Of a DNA stretch of 64,000 nucleotides, positions 18,231 to 26,276 are shown piece after piece. The DNA comes from Parachlamydiales bacterium (GTDB lineage Bacteria > Chlamydiota > Chlamydiia > Chlamydiales > JABDDJ01): positions 1 to 64,000 of the forward strand of contig JBAZCF010000005.1 in NCBI GenBank assembly GCA_041671045.1, given 5' to 3'. The notes beneath the pieces are model-generated. The model saw only the letters and a program-made list of their open reading frames with translations, made no database searches and was not told where the DNA came from. Numbering within the stretch: the first letter of the stretch is position 1; every line of letters starts with the position of its first letter. A program made the translations under genes and the position numbers.

Positions 18231-19841
18231 ATGTCTTCAGAAAATACCAGTTCAGACATCCTTCTCTATAACGGCACTTTCATAACGCAAGATGATACGC
18301 TACCGATAGCAACGGCTTTAGCAATCAAAGGCCAAAGAATCTTATGGGTGGGCGAACAGAGCGAAAGCCGTGCATGGATAGGACCGGGAACACGCGTTAT
18401 TGATATCAAAAGAGCTTATGGCTATCCAGGTTTTATAGACTCCCATGCTCATATTTTGCATCGAGGCAAAACGCTAAAATTCCTTAACCTGCAGGCGATG
18501 AATAAAGCCACACTTTTGCAGAAAATCTCATCACATGCTCGTACCTGCGCTCCGGGTGAATGGATAGCAGGAACAGGCTGGGATGAAGCGGAGTGGCCCC
18601 ATCCTAGAAGACCGCATGCTGCTGATTTAGATGCAATAGCTCCGCACAACCCTGTGGTTCTGATACGTAAAGATACTCATCTAATCTGGGCCAATTCAAG
18701 CGCACTAAAGGATTGCGGGATAGATGCAGAAACTCCCGATCCGGTAGGGGGGATTATAGAAAGAGACCGCGACGGAAATCCAACCGGTATATTGCTGGGA
18801 AAGGCCATTCACCTTCTTTACTCGCGGCTTCCCCCCTTAAGTTTGGAACAGTCGGAAGAATTGATCTTAGAAGTATTAAAAGAATGCCTGCAAAAAGGCA
18901 TCACGATGGTGCATGATGCTTCAGTCTCGGATAAAGAGGCGGAAGTATATAAGTTTTTGGCTTCCCAAAACGCCCTGAAAGTGCGTATTTATATGATGGG
19001 TGCTATCAGATCATTAGATGACCTTTCACATTTCCTACAGCCGCAGACCTATTCGCCTTTTCTAGAGATGCGCTGCCTAAAGCTATGGATGGACGGTGCG
19101 TTAGGATCTAGAGGAGCCGCACTTAAGAAAGCTTACCAAGATGACGCCAGCACAAATGGTCTCCTCTATTGGAACGAAGCGGATGTTTTTTCAGTCATGG
19201 AGGCGGCCAAATCGCGTGGTTTTCAAATGGCTGTCCATGCTATAGGAGATCTTGCCAACCACCAAACTTTGAATCTTTATGAGAAGTTAGGCGTGGAAGC
19301 TTTGCGCTGGCGCATTGAACATGCACAGCTATTACAGCCAGAAGACGTTTCTCGCTTTGGCCAAGAAGGTGTAATTGCATCTATGCAGCCATTGCATGCC
19401 ATCGATGATATGCCTTGGATTGAAGAGCGGATTGGAAATCAAAGATGCGCAGACCAGGCTTTTATGTGGCGGGACCTTTTAGACACGGGTGCAATAATAG
19501 CAAGCGGCTCGGACGCGCCTGTCGCTGATTTTAATCCCCTTTGGGGAATCCACGCCGCTATTACCCGCCAGGACCATCAAGGCTTGCCTGCAGATGGGTG
19601 GTATCCCAAGCAGAAAATGACCCGAAACGAAGCTATCAAAAGCTATACACTCAATGCAGCTTACGCCTGCTTTAGAGAAAATGAATTAGGTTCGCTGACG
19701 AAGGGAAAGTTGGCGGATATAGTCATACTTCCTGAAAACTTGATGACTTGCGATCCAAAAAAACTATTGGACATGCAAGTTATAGGTACTTTCGTTAACG
19801 GCATCCTTGCCTATTCTTCAGGCCTAAATCTTAGGGAGTAG
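18231..19841 (+). CDS. Amidohydrolase-3 (YtcJ-like) family protein
   Basis: The 536-residue metal-dependent hydrolase has an N-terminal urease-like beta domain (LLYNGTFITQDDTLP). The H-x-H motif lies in GYPGFIDSHAHIL, GWDEAEWP follows, and a Lys-containing LKLWMDGALGSRGAAL provides the presumed bridging lysine. AVHAIGD and EHAQLL hold the second metal histidines, and SGSDAPVADFNPLWG the catalytic Asp. This is the YtcJ type, whose members cleave N-substituted amides or formamides; the substrate is unknown. The ribosome site AGGAG stands 9 bases before the ATG. Its 3' end overlaps the convergent linear-amide hydrolase by 11 bases. Confidence 0.85.
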   Translation: MSSENTSSDILLYNGTFITQDDTLPIATALAIKGQRILWVGEQSESRAWIGPGTRVIDIKRAYGYPGFIDSHAHILHRGKTLKFLNLQAMNKATLLQKISSHARTCAPGEWIAGTGWDEAEWPHPRRPHAADLDAIAPHNPVVLIRKDTHLIWANSSALKDCGIDAETPDPVGGIIERDRDGNPTGILLGKAIHLLYSRLPPLSLEQSEELILEVLKECLQKGITMVHDASVSDKEAEVYKFLASQNALKVRIYMMGAIRSLDDLSHFLQPQTYSPFLEMRCLKLWMDGALGSRGAALKKAYQDDASTNGLLYWNEADVFSVMEAAKSRGFQMAVHAIGDLANHQTLNLYEKLGVEALRWRIEHAQLLQPEDVSRFGQEGVIASMQPLHAIDDMPWIEERIGNQRCADQAFMWRDLLDTGAIIASGSDAPVADFNPLWGIHAAITRQDHQGLPADGWYPKQKMTRNEAIKSYTLNAAYACFRENELGSLTKGKLADIVILPENLMTCDPKKLLDMQVIGTFVNGILAYSSGLNLRE

Positions 19842-20922
19842 CCGGAAGGAACTCGAAAGGTTTAGCCTCTACCAAATTACCGCTGGCATTGCCTGAATAA
19901 TAATGCCCTCCGGCAATCTTCAGTTTTAGGACGGAAGCGCCTTTGCTAAAGTTTAGCTCTGCTAAAGGAATCCAAAACACATTGGGAGAAGTCGATGAAT
20001 CAAAATAGTAGATTAAGCCCTTATGATCGGTAATCGTCCTCCACAGGGTTGAGGCAATATTAGGTTGATTGGGTGTAGTGATTCCTAATGGAACGCTGAC
20101 ACTGCGCATGATACTTAACACGCTAGCAACAGCTTGGAATTCGAATTTTTTTTCTGGGACAGCATTAATGAAGTTTGGATCGATCTTTTTAGGGACTGCA
20201 TTGAGGAAGAAAGATGCTCTAGCAAAACGGTCTGCAGCTCTGTTAGTTCCTGGTAGAAATACTGTCCCGCCAATATTTTCCCAGTATGAATTGAGTGCGA
20301 GCTGCTGATTATAGTAAGGCGAGTTAGTCATCACAGTATACTCTTTGCCATGGTGAACAACAAGTTTACCTTCAACATACTCAAAGATTGCCGAGTCGCC
20401 AGTAGGATCTGAAAGGGATAGATGCAGTTGTGCCGGTTCGCCGTTAGGTATGGTCGGTGCTACAATTTGGAATGAGTTTTTTTCTAACTCTGTGACTGCT
20501 TCGGCAACGCTATCGAAATTATCTAGCACATACTGTGCCCACAAACTAATCGAAAGTATCGGTTTGGAATTGTCAGGTTTGCCGTAATCCGATTCCGCTA
20601 AATAGAGGAGATTAGCTGCTAAACCTTTTTCGTTCACACCATCGGCGGAGGCTACGTTATAGCCTGCTGTAATCACACTGCCATATTTGGAAGTCCAGGA
20701 AAATGAACGGGAATGCCCTCCGCTGCTGCGGTCCATTCCGCGTGGGAAGACCCAAATATCAGAATACATATCTTCAGTCCAGTCCATAGAACGGCCTGTG
20801 ATGACAGTATTTTCATCTCCGGTATAAAGTACGCGGGTACATGCATCAGCTGGCGTAATGGCAAGGAAAGACAAAGCAGCAAATAAAAATATCTTTTTTT
20901 TGAAACTGTCTATGCAACGCAT
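19831..20922 (-). CDS. Secreted linear-amide C-N hydrolase (penicillin V acylase/choloylglycine hydrolase family)
   Basis: The 363-residue Ntn-hydrolase has a signal peptide ending ADA, so cleavage exposes Cys28 (CTRVLY), the expected N-terminal nucleophile. Supporting family segments are TGRSMDW, GVNEKGLAANLLYL, a FEYVEGKLVVHHG strand, VMTNSPYYNQQL and the late RTITDHKGLIYYFDSS region. Members hydrolyse penicillin V, bile-salt conjugates or acyl-homoserine lactones. The substrate here is open, and an N-acyl amide seems likely. A decayed relative lies at 39419-39715. Confidence 0.88.
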   Translation of the reverse strand: MRCIDSFKKKIFLFAALSFLAITPADACTRVLYTGDENTVITGRSMDWTEDMYSDIWVFPRGMDRSSGGHSRSFSWTSKYGSVITAGYNVASADGVNEKGLAANLLYLAESDYGKPDNSKPILSISLWAQYVLDNFDSVAEAVTELEKNSFQIVAPTIPNGEPAQLHLSLSDPTGDSAIFEYVEGKLVVHHGKEYTVMTNSPYYNQQLALNSYWENIGGTVFLPGTNRAADRFARASFFLNAVPKKIDPNFINAVPEKKFEFQAVASVLSIMRSVSVPLGITTPNQPNIASTLWRTITDHKGLIYYFDSSTSPNVFWIPLAELNFSKGASVLKLKIAGGHYYSGNASGNLVEAKPFEFLPATP

Positions 20923-20981
20923 TGTACTTTCCTTGTTGAAATATTAACTTTACTGTTTTGTATTCGATAAGATAAATAAAA

Positions 20982-21353
20982 TCAATTCATTAGGGCTTTT
21001 CCCCATACAGATTCATTGAAGCCTAGAAGCCCAAAATCCTTGCCCAGCAAAAAGGGGCGTTTTACTAACATTCCATTATGTGAAAGCATTTTCAATGCGG
21101 AATCCAACGGCATGGAATCTAATTTAAGGTTCAGCTGCATTTCCCTGTAAAGCTGCCCTGAAGTGTTGAAAAGTTTTTTTAAGTTTCCGTTTTGGAATTG
21201 CAACATCTTCTGCAAGTCTTTTACATTCGGGGGAGTAAGTGTAATTTCTTTTTGTATATAGGCACTCTTTCCTAGTTTCTGATCTAAAAAACGCAGCGCT
21301 TTCTGACAGGTGGAACATTTGCTATAAACATAAATTGTAATTTTATTTTCCAT
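20982..21353 (-). CDS. ArsC/Spx-family thioredoxin-fold protein
   Basis: The 123-residue protein has the family N-terminus ITIYVYSKCSTCQKAL, with C-x-x-C at residues 13-16. A TPPNVKDLQKML segment and a KRPFLLGKDFGLLGF C-terminal motif follow. This is the YffB/MgsR/Spx clan. Members act as reductases with glutathione or as RNA-polymerase-binding regulators. The C-x-x-C and the lack of an arsenate context make either role possible. A truncated relative (53302-53445) retains the same CSTCQKAL motif. Confidence 0.82.
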   Translation of the reverse strand: MENKITIYVYSKCSTCQKALRFLDQKLGKSAYIQKEITLTPPNVKDLQKMLQFQNGNLKKLFNTSGQLYREMQLNLKLDSMPLDSALKMLSHNGMLVKRPFLLGKDFGLLGFNESVWGKALMN

Positions 21354-21408
21354 TTTATTTCCCGGATTTTACGTTAAGGTAACTAAGAGTATATTATTGG
21401 GGTTTCCT

Positions 21409-21568
21409 ATGTCAAAAAATCTTGAAGGTAAAGTTACTAGAAGTCCCTTTAGGGTGTGTAGGTATCCCCGAAGAAATAGCAAAAGCGGCATTATTTCTAG
21501 CATCAAGCGACAATAGTTACGTGAATGGAATAGAGCATTTTGTCGATGGCGGCCTCGCACAAATTTAA
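21409..21568 (+). pseudogene. Collapsed short-chain dehydrogenase gene
   Basis: The first codons read MSKNLEGKV, a typical SDR start. The sequence then jumps directly into a C-terminal SDR end in another phase: GCVGIPEEIAKAALFLASSD, then NSYVNGIEHFVDGGLAQ and a stop. The middle of the gene, including the NAD-binding fold and the Ser-Tyr-Lys catalytic residues, is missing. This implies a deletion of roughly 500-600 bases. The remainder cannot encode an active enzyme. Confidence 0.8.
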
Positions 21569-21668
21569 TCCCACAGCTGTGCAAACACGGGATTAATAGT
21601 ATTAATATTGAGCTTTATTATTAAGGCAGTTATGATGAAGTTGTATTTTTCCATAACGGAGAAGAGAG

Positions 21669-21779
21669 ATGAATAGAAAATATTTTGCAAATTATAACCT
21701 AGATGTTTCCTCAGCATGGTCCCTTTCTACATGGTCCATCGTTTCTACTTCTCTTCATTTCCATCATCATTCTCATTAA
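21669..21779 (+). CDS. Candidate His-rich leader peptide (36 residues)
   Basis: A short frame has a good ribosome site (GGAG, 7 bases before the ATG). It begins MNRKYFANYN and ends STSLHFHHHSH then TAA; five of the last seven residues are His. This is the design of the enterobacterial his leader peptide (hisL), in which ribosome stalling at His codons switches a downstream attenuator. A run of ten T follows 75 bases later, before an amino-acid ABC transporter operon. I infer a regulatory leader rather than a functional protein. Confidence 0.55.
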   Translation: MNRKYFANYNLDVSSAWSLSTWSIVSTSLHFHHHSH

Positions 21780-21898
21780 TTCAATCCTAAATAATTTTTT
21801 GCCCTTTGATTTTTAGGGAGCTAGTCCTCACCTAAATAGCATCACTAGGCAGTATTTTTTTTTTGCTTATTTAAAATTACATTTTTTGGAGAACTTTT
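21780..21898 (+). promoter_or_regulatory. Possible attenuator between His-rich leader and transporter
   Basis: After the leader stop come a CCCT/AGGG pairing (21802-21818), a weak CTAGT/ACTAG stem (21821-21825 with 21844-21848) and a T10 tract (21855-21864), then the transporter start. The stems are short, so a classical strong terminator is not demonstrated. Position and T-run fit a transcription attenuator governed by the leader peptide. The idea is inference. Confidence 0.35.
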
Positions 21899-22660
21899 AT
21901 GTTCAAATCATTTGCGTATATACTCGCATGCTTGACATGTGTATTTAGCGGCTTGCAAGCCGAAAATCTTGTGGTGGGTACCACGACAGCTTATGCCCCT
22001 TTTGTCAGCTTAGATGAAAAAGGAGAAATGGTGGGCTTTGATATCGATATTGCAAAAGCATTAGCGGCCAAACTCAACAGGAGACTTGTATTTAAAGACT
22101 TGGGAAGTATGCCCTCGTTGATGCTTTCACTAAAACAAGGGAAGGTGGATTTATTGATTTGGGCAATTTCTATCACAGAAGAACGGCAAAAACAAATGGA
22201 GATGGTTTTCTACCAAGGGGAAACCATAACAACCATGCCGCTTATTTTTTGGAACAAAATCCCCGATGGCGTTTCTAGTATTCAAGATTTAGCCAATGAT
22301 CCTAAAAACATCGTGTGTGTAGAAGCCGGTTCTTTTCAAGAGAGCTTCGCGCAAAATGTAAAAGGGCTGCGCCTTAAACAGGTAGACAAGGTGTTGGATG
22401 CTATGATGGAAATCCGGTATGGCAAGTCTACTGCTATCCTTGTAGATAGCTCGCTAGTGGCGACTCTGCAGAAGCAATTTCCGCAGATGAAAGTGATGGA
22501 GATACCGTTACCGCAGTCCGAGCAATCCTTAGGAAATGGAATTTGCATCCAAAAGAAGAATCCCCAATTAGCTGTGCAGGTGCGTGCTGCTATTGACGAG
22601 TTACGTCGAGAAGGGGTGATTGCAGAGCTTGAGAAAAAATGGAATCTAGAGGGGAAGTGA
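21899..22660 (+). CDS. ArtJ-like polar amino-acid binding protein of an ABC transporter
   Basis: The 253-residue protein has a signal peptide (cleavage near GLQA-EN). Family-3 solute-binding landmarks are TTTAYAPFVSLDEKGEMVGFDIDIAKALA, VDLLIWAISITEERQ and a C-terminal REGVIAELEKKWNL. The internal MEIRYGKSTAILVDSSL closely echoes chlamydial ArtJ, an arginine-binding protein, as I remember it. The ligand is therefore a basic or polar amino acid. The His-rich leader upstream favours histidine, but this is inference. It is the first gene of a three-gene transporter operon. Confidence 0.87.
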   Translation: MFKSFAYILACLTCVFSGLQAENLVVGTTTAYAPFVSLDEKGEMVGFDIDIAKALAAKLNRRLVFKDLGSMPSLMLSLKQGKVDLLIWAISITEERQKQMEMVFYQGETITTMPLIFWNKIPDGVSSIQDLANDPKNIVCVEAGSFQESFAQNVKGLRLKQVDKVLDAMMEIRYGKSTAILVDSSLVATLQKQFPQMKVMEIPLPQSEQSLGNGICIQKKNPQLAVQVRAAIDELRREGVIAELEKKWNLEGK

Positions 22661-22663
22661 AAA

Positions 22664-23341
22664 ATGGAAATATTCTCCTTTGATTTGATCCTGCGTTCCA
22701 TGCCCCTTTTAGCAAAAGGGGCATGGCTTACCCTGCAGATACTTTTAGCTGCAGGTGTGCTGAGCCTTGTATTAGGCAGTTGTATGGGGATTATGACTTG
22801 TGAACGTTTAAGACAGCGTTTTCGGGTGTTACCGTGGATTCTAGAAACATTCACTTTTATCCTAAGGGCCGTACCATTTTATGTTCAGCTATTGATTGTC
22901 TATTTTGTCCTGCCGGATATCTTGCAAATTGATTTGGACGCTATGACAGCTTCTATTTTCGCTTTGGGGGTATGCTCATCCGGCTATATGACCCAAGTTA
23001 TTCGCTGCGGTATTAATTCAATTCCTATAGAGCAATGGGAACTAGCGTCTACTTTGGGATATACTACAAAAGAGTGTGTGCGCTTTGTTATTTTACCTCA
23101 AACTCTACGCAACATCCTTCCTGCTATGACGAATGAGCTGGAAGCCTTGCTTAAGAGTACCGCTATCCTCTCCTCCATCGGATTACTAGAATTGACCCGT
23201 GTGGGAATGAATATCGTTTCCAGAGAGATGGAACCGTTAACGATCTATTTGACGCTTGCCGTATTTTATATCGCATTGTCAGGGGGAATAACACTTGCAG
23301 CCAGACTGCTTGAAAGGAAGATGAATTATGTTAACGCTTAA
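22664..23341 (+). CDS. Amino-acid ABC transporter permease
   Basis: The 225-residue inner-membrane protein of the HisM/GlnP type has about five hydrophobic segments. The permease coupling loop that contacts the ATPase reads EQWELASTLGYTTKECVRFVILPQTLRNILP, the conserved EAA motif. LLKSTAILSSIGLLEL follows, as in other family members. It starts 3 bases after the binding-protein gene and overlaps the ATPase gene by 14 bases, so all three are translationally coupled. Confidence 0.9.
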   Translation: MEIFSFDLILRSMPLLAKGAWLTLQILLAAGVLSLVLGSCMGIMTCERLRQRFRVLPWILETFTFILRAVPFYVQLLIVYFVLPDILQIDLDAMTASIFALGVCSSGYMTQVIRCGINSIPIEQWELASTLGYTTKECVRFVILPQTLRNILPAMTNELEALLKSTAILSSIGLLELTRVGMNIVSREMEPLTIYLTLAVFYIALSGGITLAARLLERKMNYVNA

Positions 23342-24029
23342 GAATATTTCACTGTTCAAGGGAAGAAACCGCGAGCAAATTTTAGACAGCATCACAGTGG
23401 AGATGAAGAGAGGGAGCATTACCCTTCTATTAGGAAAAAGCGGATCCGGGAAAACATCCCTACTACGCTGTATTGCACAACTGGAAAACAGCTATGAAGG
23501 GGAAATATCCTATGATGGGCAGGCGCTTAACAGCTTAGATTCTAAATCGCGGGCACGTATCGTGAATTATATAGCACAATCCTACCCACTTTTTCCGCAC
23601 ATGACAGCACTCCAAAACTGCGTAAAACCTTTAGAATTGATAAAAGGCTTCAGCAGAAGGGACGCAGAAGAAAAAGCGATGCAAGTTTTAGATTCATTAG
23701 GAATGGGAAATTATGCAAATTCTTACCCGCATAACCTATCCGGAGGACAAAAGCAACGCATAGCGATATCCTGCGCTCTAGCCTTAGATTCGGATATCTT
23801 TTTATTTGATGAGCCTACCTCTGCCTTGGATCCGCAGAATACGGAGCTCCTTAGCCATCTGATCCAGAACTTACGTAAAGAAGGAAAATGCATCGTCATA
23901 TCTACGCAGGATATGTCATTTGCTTCACAACTTTTGGACAAAGCCTATCTTTTAGAGAACGGAAGAATGGTCGATAGCTATCCTTCCACCGAAGTAAGCT
24001 CACAGATTTTACATTTTATTAAAAACTAA
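23328..24029 (+). CDS. Amino-acid ABC transporter ATP-binding protein
   Basis: The 233-residue ATPase has Walker A (GKSGSGKTS), a Q-loop (YIAQSYPLFPHMTALQN), the ABC signature LSGGQKQR, Walker B (IFLFDEPTSALDP) and an H-loop replaced by STQDMSFA. The switch His of H-loop members is normally in THD/THE; here Gln-Asp stands in its place. That could weaken hydrolysis or reflect this subgroup. It belongs to the GlnQ/HisP/ArtP family and powers amino-acid import. The 3' end overlaps the convergent gene by four bases. Confidence 0.9.
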   Translation: MLTLKNISLFKGRNREQILDSITVEMKRGSITLLLGKSGSGKTSLLRCIAQLENSYEGEISYDGQALNSLDSKSRARIVNYIAQSYPLFPHMTALQNCVKPLELIKGFSRRDAEEKAMQVLDSLGMGNYANSYPHNLSGGQKQRIAISCALALDSDIFLFDEPTSALDPQNTELLSHLIQNLRKEGKCIVISTQDMSFASQLLDKAYLLENGRMVDSYPSTEVSSQILHFIKN

Positions 24030-24793
24030 TGCAAAGAAGCTGATTTAATTTTAAATGCCTTCTCGGAGTTGTCGAAGAAGGCGTGCACAAGTTCTCCATG
24101 GTAAGGTATGAACCCGTTAAATAATGCCTCTGGAGATGCTTTAGGAGTGTAGTGAAATAGTAAAGCTGTTAATTCGTCTTTTATTTTTTGATCTAATTGT
24201 TTAGAGCAAATGAGCAGAGGGGAAGGAAGATTATCCACTTTACCTAAGATTTCTGTCTTTTCAGCATTTTCAGGTAATTTATGCCAAATATCTTCCTGAA
24301 CCATTGTAGCGTCGATTTCTCCTGCTATTACCGCATCCACCTGTCGCTGCCAAGCGCCTACTTCTTGTAATTTTGAAAAGAAATTATCGATGGAGTAATG
24401 ATTTTGCCATAATAGAATAGCCGGTGCGAAATAGCTGGAGGTGCAAAATAAATTTATATAACCCAACCTTTTATCTTTAAGCTCATCCAAGGAGTTGATA
24501 TTACTTTTCTTTGAAACCACCAGCACGCTACTAATATGACTGGTTTGGTTGGCAGTGAACAAAGCATTCGCTACAGGAGTATAGGATTCGTTGTTCCTTA
24601 AATAATAGTAGTTCGCAGTAGGAAGATAGGATAATCCGATGGGATTTTGCTGCAGGTCAGCAGTCATTTTCTTCATATCGAGGTAGTGATTCAGAACAAT
24701 ATTATGTTTGTTGAAAAACGCTTGCCATTTTGGATCTTCAATAGGGAAACCAAGATTTTTATCCAAAGCGAAAATGATTTGTTCACGCATCAA
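24026..24793 (-). CDS. PhnD-like phosphate/phosphonate-type binding protein without signal peptide
   Basis: The 255-residue protein has the two-lobed PhnD order: IIFALDKNLGFPIEDP, then IGLSYLPTANYYYLRNN, VLVVSKKSNINSLDELKDKRLGYINLFCTSSYFAPAILL, VDAVIAGEIDATMVQEDIW and SPLLICSKQLD. Unlike transported members it begins MMREQIIF with no hydrophobic leader, so it would be cytoplasmic unless the true start is upstream. No permease or ATPase gene accompanies it. It may be a ligand sensor or a decayed transporter component. Confidence 0.72.
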   Translation of the reverse strand: MMREQIIFALDKNLGFPIEDPKWQAFFNKHNIVLNHYLDMKKMTADLQQNPIGLSYLPTANYYYLRNNESYTPVANALFTANQTSHISSVLVVSKKSNINSLDELKDKRLGYINLFCTSSYFAPAILLWQNHYSIDNFFSKLQEVGAWQRQVDAVIAGEIDATMVQEDIWHKLPENAEKTEILGKVDNLPSPLLICSKQLDQKIKDELTALLFHYTPKASPEALFNGFIPYHGELVHAFFDNSEKAFKIKSASLH

Positions 24794-24929
24794 AGACTCC
24801 TAAGAATATTTCATCGCACTACGGGTAATGCGATAACCCGAATTCAATTGGAGATAAATTATCTATCAATTATTTGAAAGAACAACTCGATATAGAAAAT
24901 TTTAATTTCTTATTTCTAGGAAAGGATAG

Positions 24930-25691
24930 CTAGAATGAAGAGGAATGAGCCATAGCAGCAGATGCAGGAAGAGTTAAGGTAAACTTAGTACCCAAGGGCA
25001 AGACCTCGTCATCAAACTTAGTTTTCTCTATCGTGGTTTTGCCCGCGTGAATGGAGAAGAAATAGCGTCCTGCCGTATTGTAAGACTCTACAATCGTGAG
25101 GCCTGAAGCATTCAATCCAATGTACTCAAGATTTTTGATTTTCGCAAAAATCTCTTCAGAACATTCGAACAGAAGTTCTTTTGTTTGTAGGTGATCTTTT
25201 GCAATAGCTTTTTCTACCAATTTGACCGTCCCTACGGGCGTGCCGTTAAGCAGCCATTTATGGGGGTTTTTGGAAAGCATCCCAATACTTACTCTGTCAC
25301 CGCTGGATATCTGGGTAAGAGTGGAATTTGAATAATCAATTTTGCATACTCTAGCAGTGATTGTGTAGTATTCTGAGTTATCAGGGGCGGAATCGGAATA
25401 AAGGATTTCAGCATACACACCATCAAGGGATAAAGCTGAGGATTTGAACTTCTCTTTACGTTTCTCAATTTTTTTACGGAAATGGATTGGCAGACAAAGA
25501 GTGATTTGGACGGTATCTTCTTCCACAAAGACATCTACTACCTCATAACACCCTTTAGTAAAACTGGAAAAACTGCAGATTTTCTCTTCAGCTACAACCA
25601 GCGTGTAGGAAGAAAAAAGAGCAAAAGTAAGAAGTAAAAGGAGAAGGGAAGAAGAAGGACCGGCGTGGAAGCTAAACTGAATATTTTTCAT
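24930..25691 (-). CDS. Secreted orphan protein, 253 residues
   Basis: A strong signal peptide (SSSLLLLLLTFALFSSYTLVVA) is followed by a beta-rich protein with a paired layout. VDVFVEEDTVQITLCLP and LGTKFTLTLP sit near each end, with repeated R-x-x-F-S-I and VGTVKLV type strands between. No family is recognised. It may be periplasmic or outer-membrane associated. It stands alone, with an AT-rich upstream region up to 25775. Confidence 0.65.
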   Translation of the reverse strand: MKNIQFSFHAGPSSSLLLLLLTFALFSSYTLVVAEEKICSFSSFTKGCYEVVDVFVEEDTVQITLCLPIHFRKKIEKRKEKFKSSALSLDGVYAEILYSDSAPDNSEYYTITARVCKIDYSNSTLTQISSGDRVSIGMLSKNPHKWLLNGTPVGTVKLVEKAIAKDHLQTKELLFECSEEIFAKIKNLEYIGLNASGLTIVESYNTAGRYFFSIHAGKTTIEKTKFDDEVLPLGTKFTLTLPASAAMAHSSSF

Positions 25692-25775
25692 AATATGTAA
25701 TTAATCGCGTCTAGGTTTATACTAACTCACTCGGTAAATAAACTCGACAATAATAAAGTGGATATTCCCCTTTAT

Positions 25776-26159
25776 TTAATCGTCGCCTGCTCGAATTTTG
25801 ATAGTCGTGCCGTCTGCGTTTCTAATAACTTTTGATCCATCCACATTTATTTGCACAGAAGTTCCGTCAGGTTTGGAGATAATCTTCTTGCCATCAGGAA
25901 ATTTTTGGATGGAAGCACCGTCTGTTCCTTGAATGAATTTTGTGCCATCAGGCTTTATTCTAATGACTGTGTGATCTGGAGTTTTGATAATCTTAGTGCC
26001 ATCCGGCTCTATTTGCACAGTGGAACCATCAGGATTGGTAACGACGGTCGTGTTATTTGCATACGTCTGGACAGAAGAATCCCAATAGTCGGAATGTAAT
26101 GATCCGCTGAGTGCTATACTAGCTGCCAAGAGAGAGAGAGTAATGTTTTTATTCTGCAT
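25776..26159 (-). CDS. Secreted PDGT-repeat protein resembling the TCP10/CPAP G-box
   Basis: The start at MQNKNITLSL is preferred because a signal peptide follows (cleavage near SLHS); a longer frame adds 22 residues. The mature 100 residues are about nine repeats of roughly 9-10 residues with the pattern x-PDG-(S/T/K)-x-(V/I)-x-(I/V)-x (NPDGSTVQIE, EPDGTKIIKT, KPDGTSVQIN). This is the geometry of the G-box (TCP10_C) single beta-sheet domain of the centriole protein CPAP and of related repeats. It probably makes an extended free-standing beta sheet, perhaps for polymerisation or binding. The match to the eukaryotic domain is by pattern only. Confidence 0.7.
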   Translation of the reverse strand: MQNKNITLSLLAASIALSGSLHSDYWDSSVQTYANNTTVVTNPDGSTVQIEPDGTKIIKTPDHTVIRIKPDGTKFIQGTDGASIQKFPDGKKIISKPDGTSVQINVDGSKVIRNADGTTIKIRAGDD

Positions 26160-26276
26160 AATATTAAACTCCGCATGGATAATGTGCCTAAACTTCACAT
26201 TTGAGTTTTTATGAAAGATTGTCAAGGTTTGAATGGAATAGACCTATCCAAACTTTCTTATTACCTAGCAAATAGC

